16,325 bases of DNA, from positions 1 to 16,325 of the forward strand of contig DESD01000002.1 in assembly GCA_002361935.1 (NCBI GenBank). The letters are read 5' to 3'. How positions within the stretch are numbered: position 1 is the stretch's first letter; each line of letters begins with the position of its first letter. The translations under genes and the position numbers were made by a program. Origin of the DNA: Ruminococcaceae bacterium UBA3323. GTDB taxonomy: Bacteria > Bacillota > Clostridia > Oscillospirales > Acutalibacteraceae. Below the pieces are notes generated by a model. It did not search any database. It had not been told where the DNA came from and was given only the letters and a program-made list of their open reading frames with translations. Shown one piece after another: positions 5,544-12,501 of this stretch.

Positions 5544-5589
5544 AATACACAAATAAAAGCTGCCGGCAAGGAACTTTTATTTGTGTATT
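5544..5589. terminator. Long perfect hairpin downstream of the cyclophilin gene
   Basis: AATACACAAATAAAAG (5544-5559) and CTTTTATTTGTGTATT (5574-5589) are perfect 16-nt complements around a 14-nt loop that itself contains the palindrome TGCCGGCA. It begins 10 nt after the cyclophilin stop. The stem is AT-rich and its 3' arm is T-rich rather than followed by a clean T-run. It is a plausible but unusual terminator or 3' mRNA stabiliser. Confidence 0.6.
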
Positions 5590-5598
5590 AAGGTAAGT

Positions 5599-6183
5599 TT
5601 ATTCAACAATTTCGATTGAATCTATGGTAACGTCATAAACCGGCTTATCTGCCATACCGCATTTTACGGCTGCGATATCTTCCAATGTTTTTTCGCCGCT
5701 GATAAGCTGACCGAAAACTGTATGGTGAAAATCAAGCCATGGTGTACCGCCAATATTTTTATAATTCTCAATAACCTCTTCCGGATAACCGTTATCCTTA
5801 AGCTGTTCCATCTGAGATAAAAGATTTGCAGGAACCGATTTTGCCTGCACAATGAAAAACTGGCTTCCGTTTGTATTTGGGCCGGAATTTGCCATGGAAA
5901 GAGCTCCGTAATAGTTACGGGCATCTATTGAAAATTCATCCTCAAAGGATTTGCCGTAAACAGATTCTCCGCCGCAGCCTGTTCCGGTAGGATCGCCGCC
6001 CTGAATCATAAAATCCTTGATTACACGATGAAAAATAAGTCCGTTATAGTAGCCCTCTTTTGCATGGGTTACAAAATTTTCTACTGCTTTCGGGGCAATC
6101 TCGGGAAATAAAACAAATTCCATATCGCCCATATTGGTTTTGATGACTGCTTTTACGCCGTCTTTCACTTCAAGCTGATTCAT
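5599..6183 (-). CDS. Cyclophilin-type peptidyl-prolyl cis-trans isomerase
   Basis: 194 residues, a single cyclophilin domain with no signal peptide or membrane helix, so cytosolic. It catalyses cis-trans isomerisation of X-Pro bonds. Key motifs: FHRVIKDFMIQGGD (51-64, with catalytic Arg53), ALSMAN (94-99), NGSQFFI (105-111) and WLDFHHTVFGQL (149-160). The tryptophan at 149 corresponds to the cyclosporin-contacting Trp of human CypA. A segment of about 30 residues (113-146) lies between SQFFIV and the Trp region; it is absent from CypA but I recall it in clostridial homologues. The ATG shares one base with the upstream glycosidase stop (TAATG), so the two are translationally coupled. A long hairpin follows. 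Confidence 0.94.
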   Translation of the reverse strand: MNQLEVKDGVKAVIKTNMGDMEFVLFPEIAPKAVENFVTHAKEGYYNGLIFHRVIKDFMIQGGDPTGTGCGGESVYGKSFEDEFSIDARNYYGALSMANSGPNTNGSQFFIVQAKSVPANLLSQMEQLKDNGYPEEVIENYKNIGGTPWLDFHHTVFGQLISGEKTLEDIAAVKCGMADKPVYDVTIDSIEIVE

Positions 6184-7880
6184 TATAATTTTACCTTTCT
6201 GTTTATTTCTTTTATTGTTGCTTCGTCTATTTTAACTACCTTTCTGTCATAGGTTAAAATTCCGTTAAGCTCATCCTCAACATCCGTTACCTGGGTATAA
6301 ACAGTTGCGGAAAGCCCTGTTTTAATCTGAGGAATAATTGTTTTTTCAAAGGTGCGCTTATATGCTTTGGTTAAGCTTGCCTTTGTTTTATAAATTTTAT
6401 AGCCAAACATTTTATTATTAAAGGTATGCCCTTCAATTTTCTGAGAATAGCCGCCGAATTCCGAAAGAACATAAGGTCTGCTGCCTGCTTTAACTTTAAT
6501 CGGAGTAAAATAAATATGCTTTGAAATAACATCGGAATGTCCCCTGTCGTGCCAGCCTGATGTTGAATCGACCGTTCTGGACGGATCCATCTTTTTCAGC
6601 ATATCATAAGCAATTTTTGAATCAAACTGACCCCAACCCTCATTAAAAGGCACCCAAAGGGCAATACAGGGGCAGTTATAAAGGTAATCCACCATTTCGG
6701 TTAACTCCTGATAATACAAATCTCTTGCTTCCTTATCTGTTCTCTTAAAGGTTTTATAATTTGTATCATCCAGATTAATGCCGACAAAAGGCAAAACCGA
6801 TATTTCAAGCCCGTAATTGCCGCCGCCGTTTACCATATCCTGCCAAACAAGAATTCCGTTTACATCGCAGTAATGATACCAAAGAAGCGGTTCTATTTTA
6901 ATATGCTTTCTGAGCATATTAAATCCAAGTTCTTTCATTTTCTTAACATCGAATTCCATAGCACTGTTGCTTGGAGGAGTTAAAAATCCGTCCGGATAAT
7001 AGCCCTGGTCAAGAAGACCGTTATGGAAATATGGTTTATTATTGAGGAACAGCCTTTTAATACCGTTTTCATCCTCTCCTACAGAGAATTTACGCATACC
7101 GAAATAAGACTTTATAACCTCGCCGCAGGCATTGAAGGTTACATGATAAAGGAAAGGATTTTCAGGTGACCATGCTTTGAAATCAGGCAGCTTAACGGTT
7201 GTTTCCTTTGTTTCGGCAATGATTTCATCGCCGTCATAAATGGTTGTAACAACATCATCTGTTCCGAAAAACTCAAAATGCACCTGCTCCTTATCATAAT
7301 CCGGAGTGATTTTAACACGTTCAAGAAATTCTTTCGGGGTGCTTTCAAGCCATACTGTCTGCCAGATACCGCTTTGAGGGCTATACCATATTCCGCCGCG
7401 CTTGAATTTCTGCTTACCTTTTGAATATTCCTTTGTATCGGAATAGTCAACAACCGTAACATTCAGCGTATTCTTTCCTGTTCGGATATAATCCGTTATT
7501 TCAAATTTAAACGGCGTATACCCTCCCTTATGTGTTCCGATTTTCGAACCGTTAACAAAAACGGTTGCAATCTGATCTACACCACCGAAATGGATAAACA
7601 CCCTGCCCTTATTGAAATCATCCGAAATCTCAAAAACCTTTTCATAATGCAGAAATTCATTCGGACTGAGTACACGGTTCACACCCGAAAGCGGAGTTTC
7701 CGGGGAAAAAGGAACAATAATATCGGTTGAAAATGTTTCAGGCAGCGAGCTGCTGTTTGAAAACTCGCATTTCCATTTTCCGTTTAAGTTTATGTAGCTG
7801 TTTCTTACGAACTGTGGGCGAGGATATTCGCTTAATGGATTCTCCAGATTAAGCTCTTCGCCGAATTTAGTCAATAGCAT
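6183..7880 (-). CDS. Glycoside hydrolase family 2 enzyme (beta-galactosidase/beta-glucuronidase type)
   Basis: 565 residues with the GH2 order: N-terminal sugar-binding jelly roll (about 20-180; FLHYEKVFEI, VFVNG, GGYTPF, GIWQTVWLE), an Ig-like domain (about 185-265) and a TIM barrel (about 275-560; FGMRKF at its entry). Likely acid/base Glu414 in PFNEGWGQFD and nucleophile Glu474 in VLSEFGGYS. There is no signal peptide, so it is cytosolic and acts on imported small glycosides; the exact sugar cannot be read from the sequence. The protein lacks the extra C-terminal domains of long LacZ enzymes. The start at 7880 has an AAGGGG ribosome site. Its stop overlaps the start of the cyclophilin gene. 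No transporter or sugar regulator lies next to it. No clear promoter of its own is visible after the terminator at 7904-7944. Confidence 0.92.
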   Translation of the reverse strand: MLLTKFGEELNLENPLSEYPRPQFVRNSYINLNGKWKCEFSNSSSLPETFSTDIIVPFSPETPLSGVNRVLSPNEFLHYEKVFEISDDFNKGRVFIHFGGVDQIATVFVNGSKIGTHKGGYTPFKFEITDYIRTGKNTLNVTVVDYSDTKEYSKGKQKFKRGGIWYSPQSGIWQTVWLESTPKEFLERVKITPDYDKEQVHFEFFGTDDVVTTIYDGDEIIAETKETTVKLPDFKAWSPENPFLYHVTFNACGEVIKSYFGMRKFSVGEDENGIKRLFLNNKPYFHNGLLDQGYYPDGFLTPPSNSAMEFDVKKMKELGFNMLRKHIKIEPLLWYHYCDVNGILVWQDMVNGGGNYGLEISVLPFVGINLDDTNYKTFKRTDKEARDLYYQELTEMVDYLYNCPCIALWVPFNEGWGQFDSKIAYDMLKKMDPSRTVDSTSGWHDRGHSDVISKHIYFTPIKVKAGSRPYVLSEFGGYSQKIEGHTFNNKMFGYKIYKTKASLTKAYKRTFEKTIIPQIKTGLSATVYTQVTDVEDELNGILTYDRKVVKIDEATIKEINRKVKL

Positions 7881-7903
7881 AATTTTTCCCCTTTTTAAAA
7901 ATT

Positions 7904-7944
7904 AAAAAAGCAAAGAGGCGAACTGAAATGTTACATTGTTCGCC
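7904..7944 (-). terminator. Terminator at the end of the ilvB-ilvN-leuC-leuD-unknown unit
   Basis: On the minus strand GGCGAAC (7944-7938) pairs with GTTCGCC (7923-7917) around a 14-nt loop that contains AATGT-A-ACATT. A T-rich stretch with six T (7909-7904) follows after a 7-nt gap. It lies right after the stop of the 135-residue gene and before the GH2 gene. The gap to the T-run makes it less than ideal. Confidence 0.6.
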
Positions 7945-7956
7945 CGTTTGTCTTAA

Positions 7957-8364
7957 TTATTCAAATCTGTAATTTATATTGTTTTCATCGCACCAGGATG
8001 CAATTCTTTGATGTATGTACTTACTTGAGAATTCATCAATTCCGTCCTTAAGCTCCGGATAAGCATTAAAATACTTCCAGAAAGTATCTATAAATTCCTC
8101 ACCGTGAATCTTATCAAGAATTGATTTAAGCTTATTGCTTCCCTTTTCATTAATAAACCCCCGCATAATTTCTTCGTTGCTTATTGAAATAAAAGGAATT
8201 AAGCCAATGGAAACAAAATAAGTTGTTTGCCCCATATCCTCCGGCTTTCTGCCTGTATCCAAATCTCTGATATTTCTTACGGAATAATCCTTATAGGAAA
8301 ACCAGTATTCGGAAGCACCGCTGCCGCATTTATTTAATAAATCAGAATTAATCAACAATTCCAT
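7957..8364 (-). CDS. Hypothetical protein of 135 residues, unknown family
   Basis: I do not recognise this protein. It is predicted soluble: there is no signal peptide or membrane helix, apart from a short hydrophobic strand (TYFVSIGLIPFISI, about 48-61). The middle and C-terminal parts look helical and charged (LKSILDKIHGEEFIDTFWKY, then HQRIASWCDENNI). There are two cysteines, not in a metal-binding arrangement. GGTGGT stands 6 nt before the ATG, and base composition and codon use look like the neighbours, so it is probably a real gene. It lies 37 nt after leuD with no terminator between and is followed by one, so it is likely the last gene of that operon. That does not prove a role in amino acid synthesis. 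Confidence 0.7.
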   Translation of the reverse strand: MELLINSDLLNKCGSGASEYWFSYKDYSVRNIRDLDTGRKPEDMGQTTYFVSIGLIPFISISNEEIMRGFINEKGSNKLKSILDKIHGEEFIDTFWKYFNAYPELKDGIDEFSSKYIHQRIASWCDENNINYRFE

Positions 8365-8401
8365 TTCTATACCACCGTAACAACTTGCTAAACAGCATGC
8401 T

Positions 8402-8881
8402 TTATTTGATAGATTTCAAAAGTCCGCCTTTTGAAATAATATCCTGAATGAATGGAGGAAACGGCTGAGCCTTATAGGTTTTGCCCGTTGTTATATTTGT
8501 AATAACACCGCTGTCAAAATCAACCTCAACCTCATCGCCGCCCTTAATATCCTTTGCAGCCTCATCACATTCAAGAATTGCAAGTCCGATATTAATTGCA
8601 TTTCTGTAAAAAATCCTTGCAAAGGTTGAAGCAATAACACAGGAAATGCCGCTTGCCTTAATTGCAATCGGGGCATGCTCCCTTGAAGAACCGCAACCGA
8701 AATTGGCTTCGGCTACCATTATATCGCCTTTTTTTACGTTATTTACAAATTCCTTATCAATATCCTCCATACAGTGAGAGGCAAGCCACGCTTCATCACT
8801 TTTATTAAGATATCTTGCAGGAATAATTACATCCGTATCTATATTATTTCCGAATTTATGAACTGTTCCTTTTGCTTTCAT
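8402..8881 (-). CDS. leuD: 3-isopropylmalate dehydratase small subunit
   Basis: 159 residues from the ATG at 8881, which has a perfect AGGAGGT site; the in-frame extension to 8914 would overlap the end of leuC and has no ribosome site. The swivelling domain of the aconitase superfamily is clear: FGNNIDTDVIIPARYL (10-25), and the substrate-recognition loop NFGCGSSREHAP (60-71). The short length fits the separate-subunit IPMI/homoaconitase type. With LeuC it isomerises 2-isopropylmalate to 3-isopropylmalate in leucine synthesis; related pairs act on citramalate-derived substrates. It lies 10 nt after leuC in the same operon. Confidence 0.95.
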   Translation of the reverse strand: MKAKGTVHKFGNNIDTDVIIPARYLNKSDEAWLASHCMEDIDKEFVNNVKKGDIMVAEANFGCGSSREHAPIAIKASGISCVIASTFARIFYRNAINIGLAILECDEAAKDIKGGDEVEVDFDSGVITNITTGKTYKAQPFPPFIQDIISKGGLLKSIK

Positions 8882-8891
8882 AGCTGACCTC

Positions 8892-10151
8892 CTATATTTT
8901 TGCAGGATCTGCAATATAGCCTTTAACAGCCGAAGCTGCCGCTACTGCAGGAGAAGCAAGATAGATTTCCGATTTTGTATGCCCCATTCTGCCGACAAAA
9001 TTGCGGTTTGAGGTTGAAACAGCCTTTTCGCCGTTTGCAAGAATACCCATATGACCGCCAAGGCATGGTCCGCAGGTTGGAGTGGAAACGATTGCACCTG
9101 CCTCAACAAAAATCTCGGCAAGCCCCTCTTTAACACAGTTAAGATAAATCTGCTGGGTTGCAGGAATAACGATTACGCGAACACCATCGGCAACCTTTCT
9201 GCCCTTAAGAATTGAAGCGGCAATACGCATATCTTCCATTCTTCCGTTCGTGCAGGAACCGATAACAACCTGATCAATTTTTATCTCAGGAACTTCATCA
9301 ATTGTTTTTGTGTTTTCAGGAAGATGAGGAAACGCAACCGTAGGGCGCAGCGTACTTAAATCCACAGTAATCGTGCTGTCATATTCGGCATCCGCATCAG
9401 CCTCATAAACCTTATATTCTCTTAATGATCTGCCCTTTACATATGCAAGGGTTACATCATCAACCGGGAAAATTCCGTTTTTGGCACCGCATTCAATAGC
9501 CATATTTGAAATACAAAGACGATCATCCATGGAGAGATTTTTAATTCCGTCGCCCGTAAACTCAAGACTCTTATAAAGAGCACCGTCAACACCGATTTCA
9601 CCGATAATATGAAGGATAACATCCTTACCGCTGATAAACGGAGCTTTTTCGCCGGTAACAACAACCTTAATGGCGCTCGGAACCTTGAACCATGCTTTGC
9701 CCGTAATCATACCGGCAGCCATATCCGTAGAGCCGACACCTGTTGAAAAAGCACCAAGCGCGCCGTAGGTGCATGTATGGCTGTCTGCGCCGATAACGCA
9801 ATCGCCGCAGGTAACAATGCCTTTTTCGGGAAGCAGAGCGTGCTCAATTCCCATATTACCTACATCGTAGTAATGAAGAATGCTGTGCTTTTTAGCAAAT
9901 TCACGAACCTGCTTGCAGTTTTCGGCAGACTGAATATCCTTATTCGGAGTAAAATGATCCATTACTAGAGAAATTCTTGTTTTATCAAAAACAGAATCTT
10001 TGCCGAACTTATTCATTTCATTGATCGCAACAGGAGATGTTACATCGTTTCCGAGCACCATATCCAGATTTGCTTCTATTAACTGCCCTGCCGAAACAAA
10101 ATCAAGACCGGCGTGAGCAGCCAATATTTTCTGAGTCATAGTCATACCCAT
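8892..10151 (-). CDS. leuC: 3-isopropylmalate dehydratase large subunit (4Fe-4S)
   Basis: 419 residues, the shorter LeuC class found in archaea and many Clostridia (the enterobacterial form is about 466). Cluster ligands are Cys300 (VIGSCTNG), Cys360 and Cys363 (TPTCGPCLGGH). Other aconitase motifs are MDHFTPNKD (64-72) and GADSHTCTYGALGAF (121-135). It carries the iron-sulfur cluster and most of the active site of isopropylmalate isomerase. A start at the ATG 10151 is supported by AAGGTGA; a second ATG at codon 3 is possible. It follows ilvN by 28 nt. Distinguishing IPMI from homoaconitase by sequence alone is not secure; context with ilvBN favours IPMI. Confidence 0.94.
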   Translation of the reverse strand: MGMTMTQKILAAHAGLDFVSAGQLIEANLDMVLGNDVTSPVAINEMNKFGKDSVFDKTRISLVMDHFTPNKDIQSAENCKQVREFAKKHSILHYYDVGNMGIEHALLPEKGIVTCGDCVIGADSHTCTYGALGAFSTGVGSTDMAAGMITGKAWFKVPSAIKVVVTGEKAPFISGKDVILHIIGEIGVDGALYKSLEFTGDGIKNLSMDDRLCISNMAIECGAKNGIFPVDDVTLAYVKGRSLREYKVYEADADAEYDSTITVDLSTLRPTVAFPHLPENTKTIDEVPEIKIDQVVIGSCTNGRMEDMRIAASILKGRKVADGVRVIVIPATQQIYLNCVKEGLAEIFVEAGAIVSTPTCGPCLGGHMGILANGEKAVSTSNRNFVGRMGHTKSEIYLASPAVAAASAVKGYIADPAKI

Positions 10152-10179
10152 ATGTATTCACCTTATTTCTTTAATTACA

Positions 10180-10689
10180 TTAAATATCCTCTTTGAAGGA
10201 ATCTGCGCCTCTTTCAAGAGAGGTTACACCTGTACGGGCCATTTCGATAATACCGAAAGCAGAAACCTCCTTGATAAAATTATCAATGGCTTCGGCTCTT
10301 CCCGTAAGCTCAAAGGTAAAGCTTTCAAGCGTAACATCAACAACACGTGCGCCGAATCTTCTGTTTACCTCAAGAAGATGATTTTTCTTTTCAATGCCCT
10401 TTGCACGAACTTTAATAAGAAGCAACTCAGATGAAACAGAATTTTCGGCATTCAGCACTGCAACCTTTTTAACAATTTCAAGCTTGGAAAGCTGCGCCTT
10501 AATCTGCCTGAAATTCTCAGGCTCCGTATATGCTTCTACAGTCATTCTTGAAAAAAGAGGATCTTCTGTTTCACTAACGGTTAAAGAACTGATGTTATAG
10601 CCGCGCCTTGAGAAAAGGCTTGCAACACGCTGCAAAACACCGGAAACATTATCCACAAGAACGGATAATACAAGCTTTTCTTCTGCCAT
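10180..10689 (-). CDS. ilvN: Acetolactate synthase small (regulatory) subunit
   Basis: 169 residues, the usual length for the bacterial AHAS regulatory subunit. An N-terminal ACT domain (about 4-76: LSVLVDNVSGVLQRVASLFSRRGYNISSL) binds valine as feedback inhibitor in family members, and the C-terminal domain (about 85-160; RFGARVVDVT, FELTG) contacts the catalytic subunit. The name ilvH is also used for this family; ilvN is chosen here by the pairing with ilvB. It begins 2 nt after the ilvB stop, and its ribosome site (GGAGG in the plus-strand complement near 10698) is within the end of ilvB, so the two are tightly coupled. Confidence 0.95.
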   Translation of the reverse strand: MAEEKLVLSVLVDNVSGVLQRVASLFSRRGYNISSLTVSETEDPLFSRMTVEAYTEPENFRQIKAQLSKLEIVKKVAVLNAENSVSSELLLIKVRAKGIEKKNHLLEVNRRFGARVVDVTLESFTFELTGRAEAIDNFIKEVSAFGIIEMARTGVTSLERGADSFKEDI

Positions 10690-10691
10690 AA

Positions 10692-12353
10692 TTACATTTC
10701 CTCCTTAATATCTGATACTGAACCACCCGGAGGAATCATCGGAAGAACATTTGAATCGGGAGAGATTCTGCATTCTACAACTACCGGGCCGTTTATACTG
10801 AAGGCTTCATCAAGCACTTTATCAATTTCATCATTTGTATTGATACGAAGCCCTTTTACACCGAAGGCCTCAGCCACCTTTACAAAATCAGTTGCACGGT
10901 TAGGATCTGTATCGGAAAATCGATTTCCGTAAAAAATCTTCTGCCACTGACGAACCATACCCAGCACCCTGTTGTTCATAATAAACATAACAACGGGAAC
11001 ATTATAGGATGCCATGGTTGCAAGCTCATTGAGGTTCATATGGAAGCCGCCGTCGCCTGCAAACAGAACAACACGCTTATCCGGACAGCCGAAAGCAGCA
11101 CCGATTGCAGCCCCCATAGAATATCCCATTGTTCCGAGCCCGCCGGAGGAAAGGAATGTGCGGGGCTGTGTATACTTATAGAACTGAGCAGCCCATAGCT
11201 GATGCTGACCTACATCCGTTACAACAATTGTATCGGCAGGAGATTTCCTGTCAACAGACTCAATAAGTATCTGAGGATTTACATAATCGCCGATCTGAAG
11301 CTGATTGAAAGGACGCTTAAAGCCGTCTATTTCAGCTTTCCATTCACTGTGATTCTGCTGAGAAACAGCTTCTGTAAGCATTGGGATAACATCGGAAAGC
11401 GTGCCCTTTAAATGATAGTTTGAAACAATATTCTTGTCCATCTCAGCCGAGTCAATATCTATATGAAGAATTTCGGCATTGGGAGCAAATTTTGCTCTGT
11501 TGCCTGCTACTCTATCCGAGAAACGGGCGCCTGCAACGATAAGAACATCACAATCATGTGCCGCCTTATTGCATTCAAAATGACCATGCATACCGATTAA
11601 ACCGAGATGAAGAGGATGACCGTTCGGGAAAGCACCGAGACCCATAAGTGATGAAACAACAGGAGCATCAATTTTTTCGGCAAAGGAAACCAAAGCTTCG
11701 CCGACATCGGAAAGAATTGCTCCGCCGCCGACATAGATAAGCGGCTTTTTGGCTTTGGAGATAAGCTCAACCGCTCTGTCAAAGCAGCTCTGCTTCGGCT
11801 TGGCACACGCAAGAGGTTCAACCTTCGGCTGCGGCTCATATTCGCATACAGCAGCAGTAATATCCTTGGGAATATCAACAAGTACAGGACCTTTTCTTCC
11901 GCTTTGTGCAATTTCAAAGGCACGGCGGATTGTTGGTGCAAGCTCCTGAACATCCTTAACCATAAAATTATGCTTTGTAATCGGCATCGTTACGCCTGTA
12001 ATATCAATTTCCTGAAAGGAATCTCTGCCAAGTCCGGATGTTGCATAATTGCATGTAATTGCAACAACAGGGATTGAATCCATATAGGCTGTTGCAATAC
12101 CGGTTACGAGATTTGTTGATCCCGGACCGGAGGTAGCAAAGCAAACACCAACCTTTCCTGTGGCACGGGCATATCCGTCCGCAGCGTGAGATGCGCCCTG
12201 CTCATGAGCTGTCAGAATATGATTAAATGTATCGCCGTATTTATAGAGCTCATCAAAAATATTAAGAATTGTTCCTCCCGGGTAACCGAAAACAGTGTCT
12301 ACACCCTGTTCCTTAAGTACCTCAAGAACAATCTGAGAACCATTTAATTTCAT
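10692..12353 (-). CDS. ilvB: Acetolactate synthase large (catalytic) subunit
   Basis: 553 residues with the three domains of ThDP enzymes. Pyr domain: FGYPGGTILNIFDEL and catalytic Glu51 in AHEQGASHAADGYARATG. Central FAD-type domain: about 190-340. PP domain: GDGGFHMNLNELATM (433-447) and MNN near 459-461, the Mg-ThDP motif. Condensation of two pyruvates, or pyruvate and 2-oxobutyrate, makes acetolactate or acetohydroxybutyrate, the first common step to valine, leucine and isoleucine. The VxWRPGG-like tail of anabolic enzymes appears as MIPPGGSV, and a regulatory subunit gene follows, both favouring the biosynthetic AHAS over the catabolic ALS. It is the first gene of the operon, with a perfect AGGAGGG ribosome site. 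The leader is only about 30 nt, with no T-box or attenuator. Confidence 0.96.
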   Translation of the reverse strand: MKLNGSQIVLEVLKEQGVDTVFGYPGGTILNIFDELYKYGDTFNHILTAHEQGASHAADGYARATGKVGVCFATSGPGSTNLVTGIATAYMDSIPVVAITCNYATSGLGRDSFQEIDITGVTMPITKHNFMVKDVQELAPTIRRAFEIAQSGRKGPVLVDIPKDITAAVCEYEPQPKVEPLACAKPKQSCFDRAVELISKAKKPLIYVGGGAILSDVGEALVSFAEKIDAPVVSSLMGLGAFPNGHPLHLGLIGMHGHFECNKAAHDCDVLIVAGARFSDRVAGNRAKFAPNAEILHIDIDSAEMDKNIVSNYHLKGTLSDVIPMLTEAVSQQNHSEWKAEIDGFKRPFNQLQIGDYVNPQILIESVDRKSPADTIVVTDVGQHQLWAAQFYKYTQPRTFLSSGGLGTMGYSMGAAIGAAFGCPDKRVVLFAGDGGFHMNLNELATMASYNVPVVMFIMNNRVLGMVRQWQKIFYGNRFSDTDPNRATDFVKVAEAFGVKGLRINTNDEIDKVLDEAFSINGPVVVECRISPDSNVLPMIPPGGSVSDIKEEM

Positions 12354-12389
12354 AATACCCTCCTGTTTTACCTGATAATTTTAATATCT

Positions 12390-12418
12390 ATTTTATTATT
12401 TTTATTTATAGTTGTCAA
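12390..12418 (-). promoter_or_regulatory. Promoter of the ilvB operon
   Basis: Minus strand TTGACA (12418-12413), exactly 17 nt, TAAAAT (12395-12390). The predicted start is near 12383, about 30 nt before the ATG. No T-box, leader peptide or terminator hairpin fits in that space, so control would have to act on initiation, and no repressor site is recognised. Confidence 0.75.
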
Positions 12419-12450
12419 GACTTGAAAAGATGTTATAATTATTATATACT
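12412..12450 (+). promoter_or_regulatory. Promoter region of the metallopeptidase-like lipoprotein gene
   Basis: Two overlapping possibilities: TTGTCA (12412-12417), 16 nt, TATAAT (12434-12439); or TTGAAA (12422-12427), 17 nt, TATACT (12445-12450). In the first, the -35 bases are the same as those of the divergent ilvB promoter read on the other strand. The leader is about 45-60 nt and contains a short inverted repeat ATGCG/CGCAT (12462-12479). Confidence 0.65.
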
Positions 12451-12501
12451 CATATATACATATGCGGAGCAATACGCATTGACTTTAACGAGGGTGTTTT
12501 T

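Noticed and set aside
5462..5569. 36-residue N-terminal extension of the lipoprotein
   Set aside because: It lacks a ribosome site, overlaps the 5544-5589 hairpin and the predicted promoter, and would bury the signal peptide.
8882..8914. Longer LeuD start overlapping leuC
   Set aside because: The ATG at 8881 has a perfect AGGAGGT site and the usual LeuD N-terminus; the extension is not family-like.
12354..12389. T-box, leader peptide or attenuator before ilvB
   Set aside because: Only about 30 nt lie between the predicted transcript start and the ATG, and no hairpin followed by a T-run or Ile/Leu/Val-rich short frame is present.
12462..12479. ATGCG/CGCAT inverted repeat in the leader of the metallopeptidase gene
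   Set aside because: Five paired bases over an 8-nt loop are expected by chance in such sequence; there is no sign of a riboswitch or operator.
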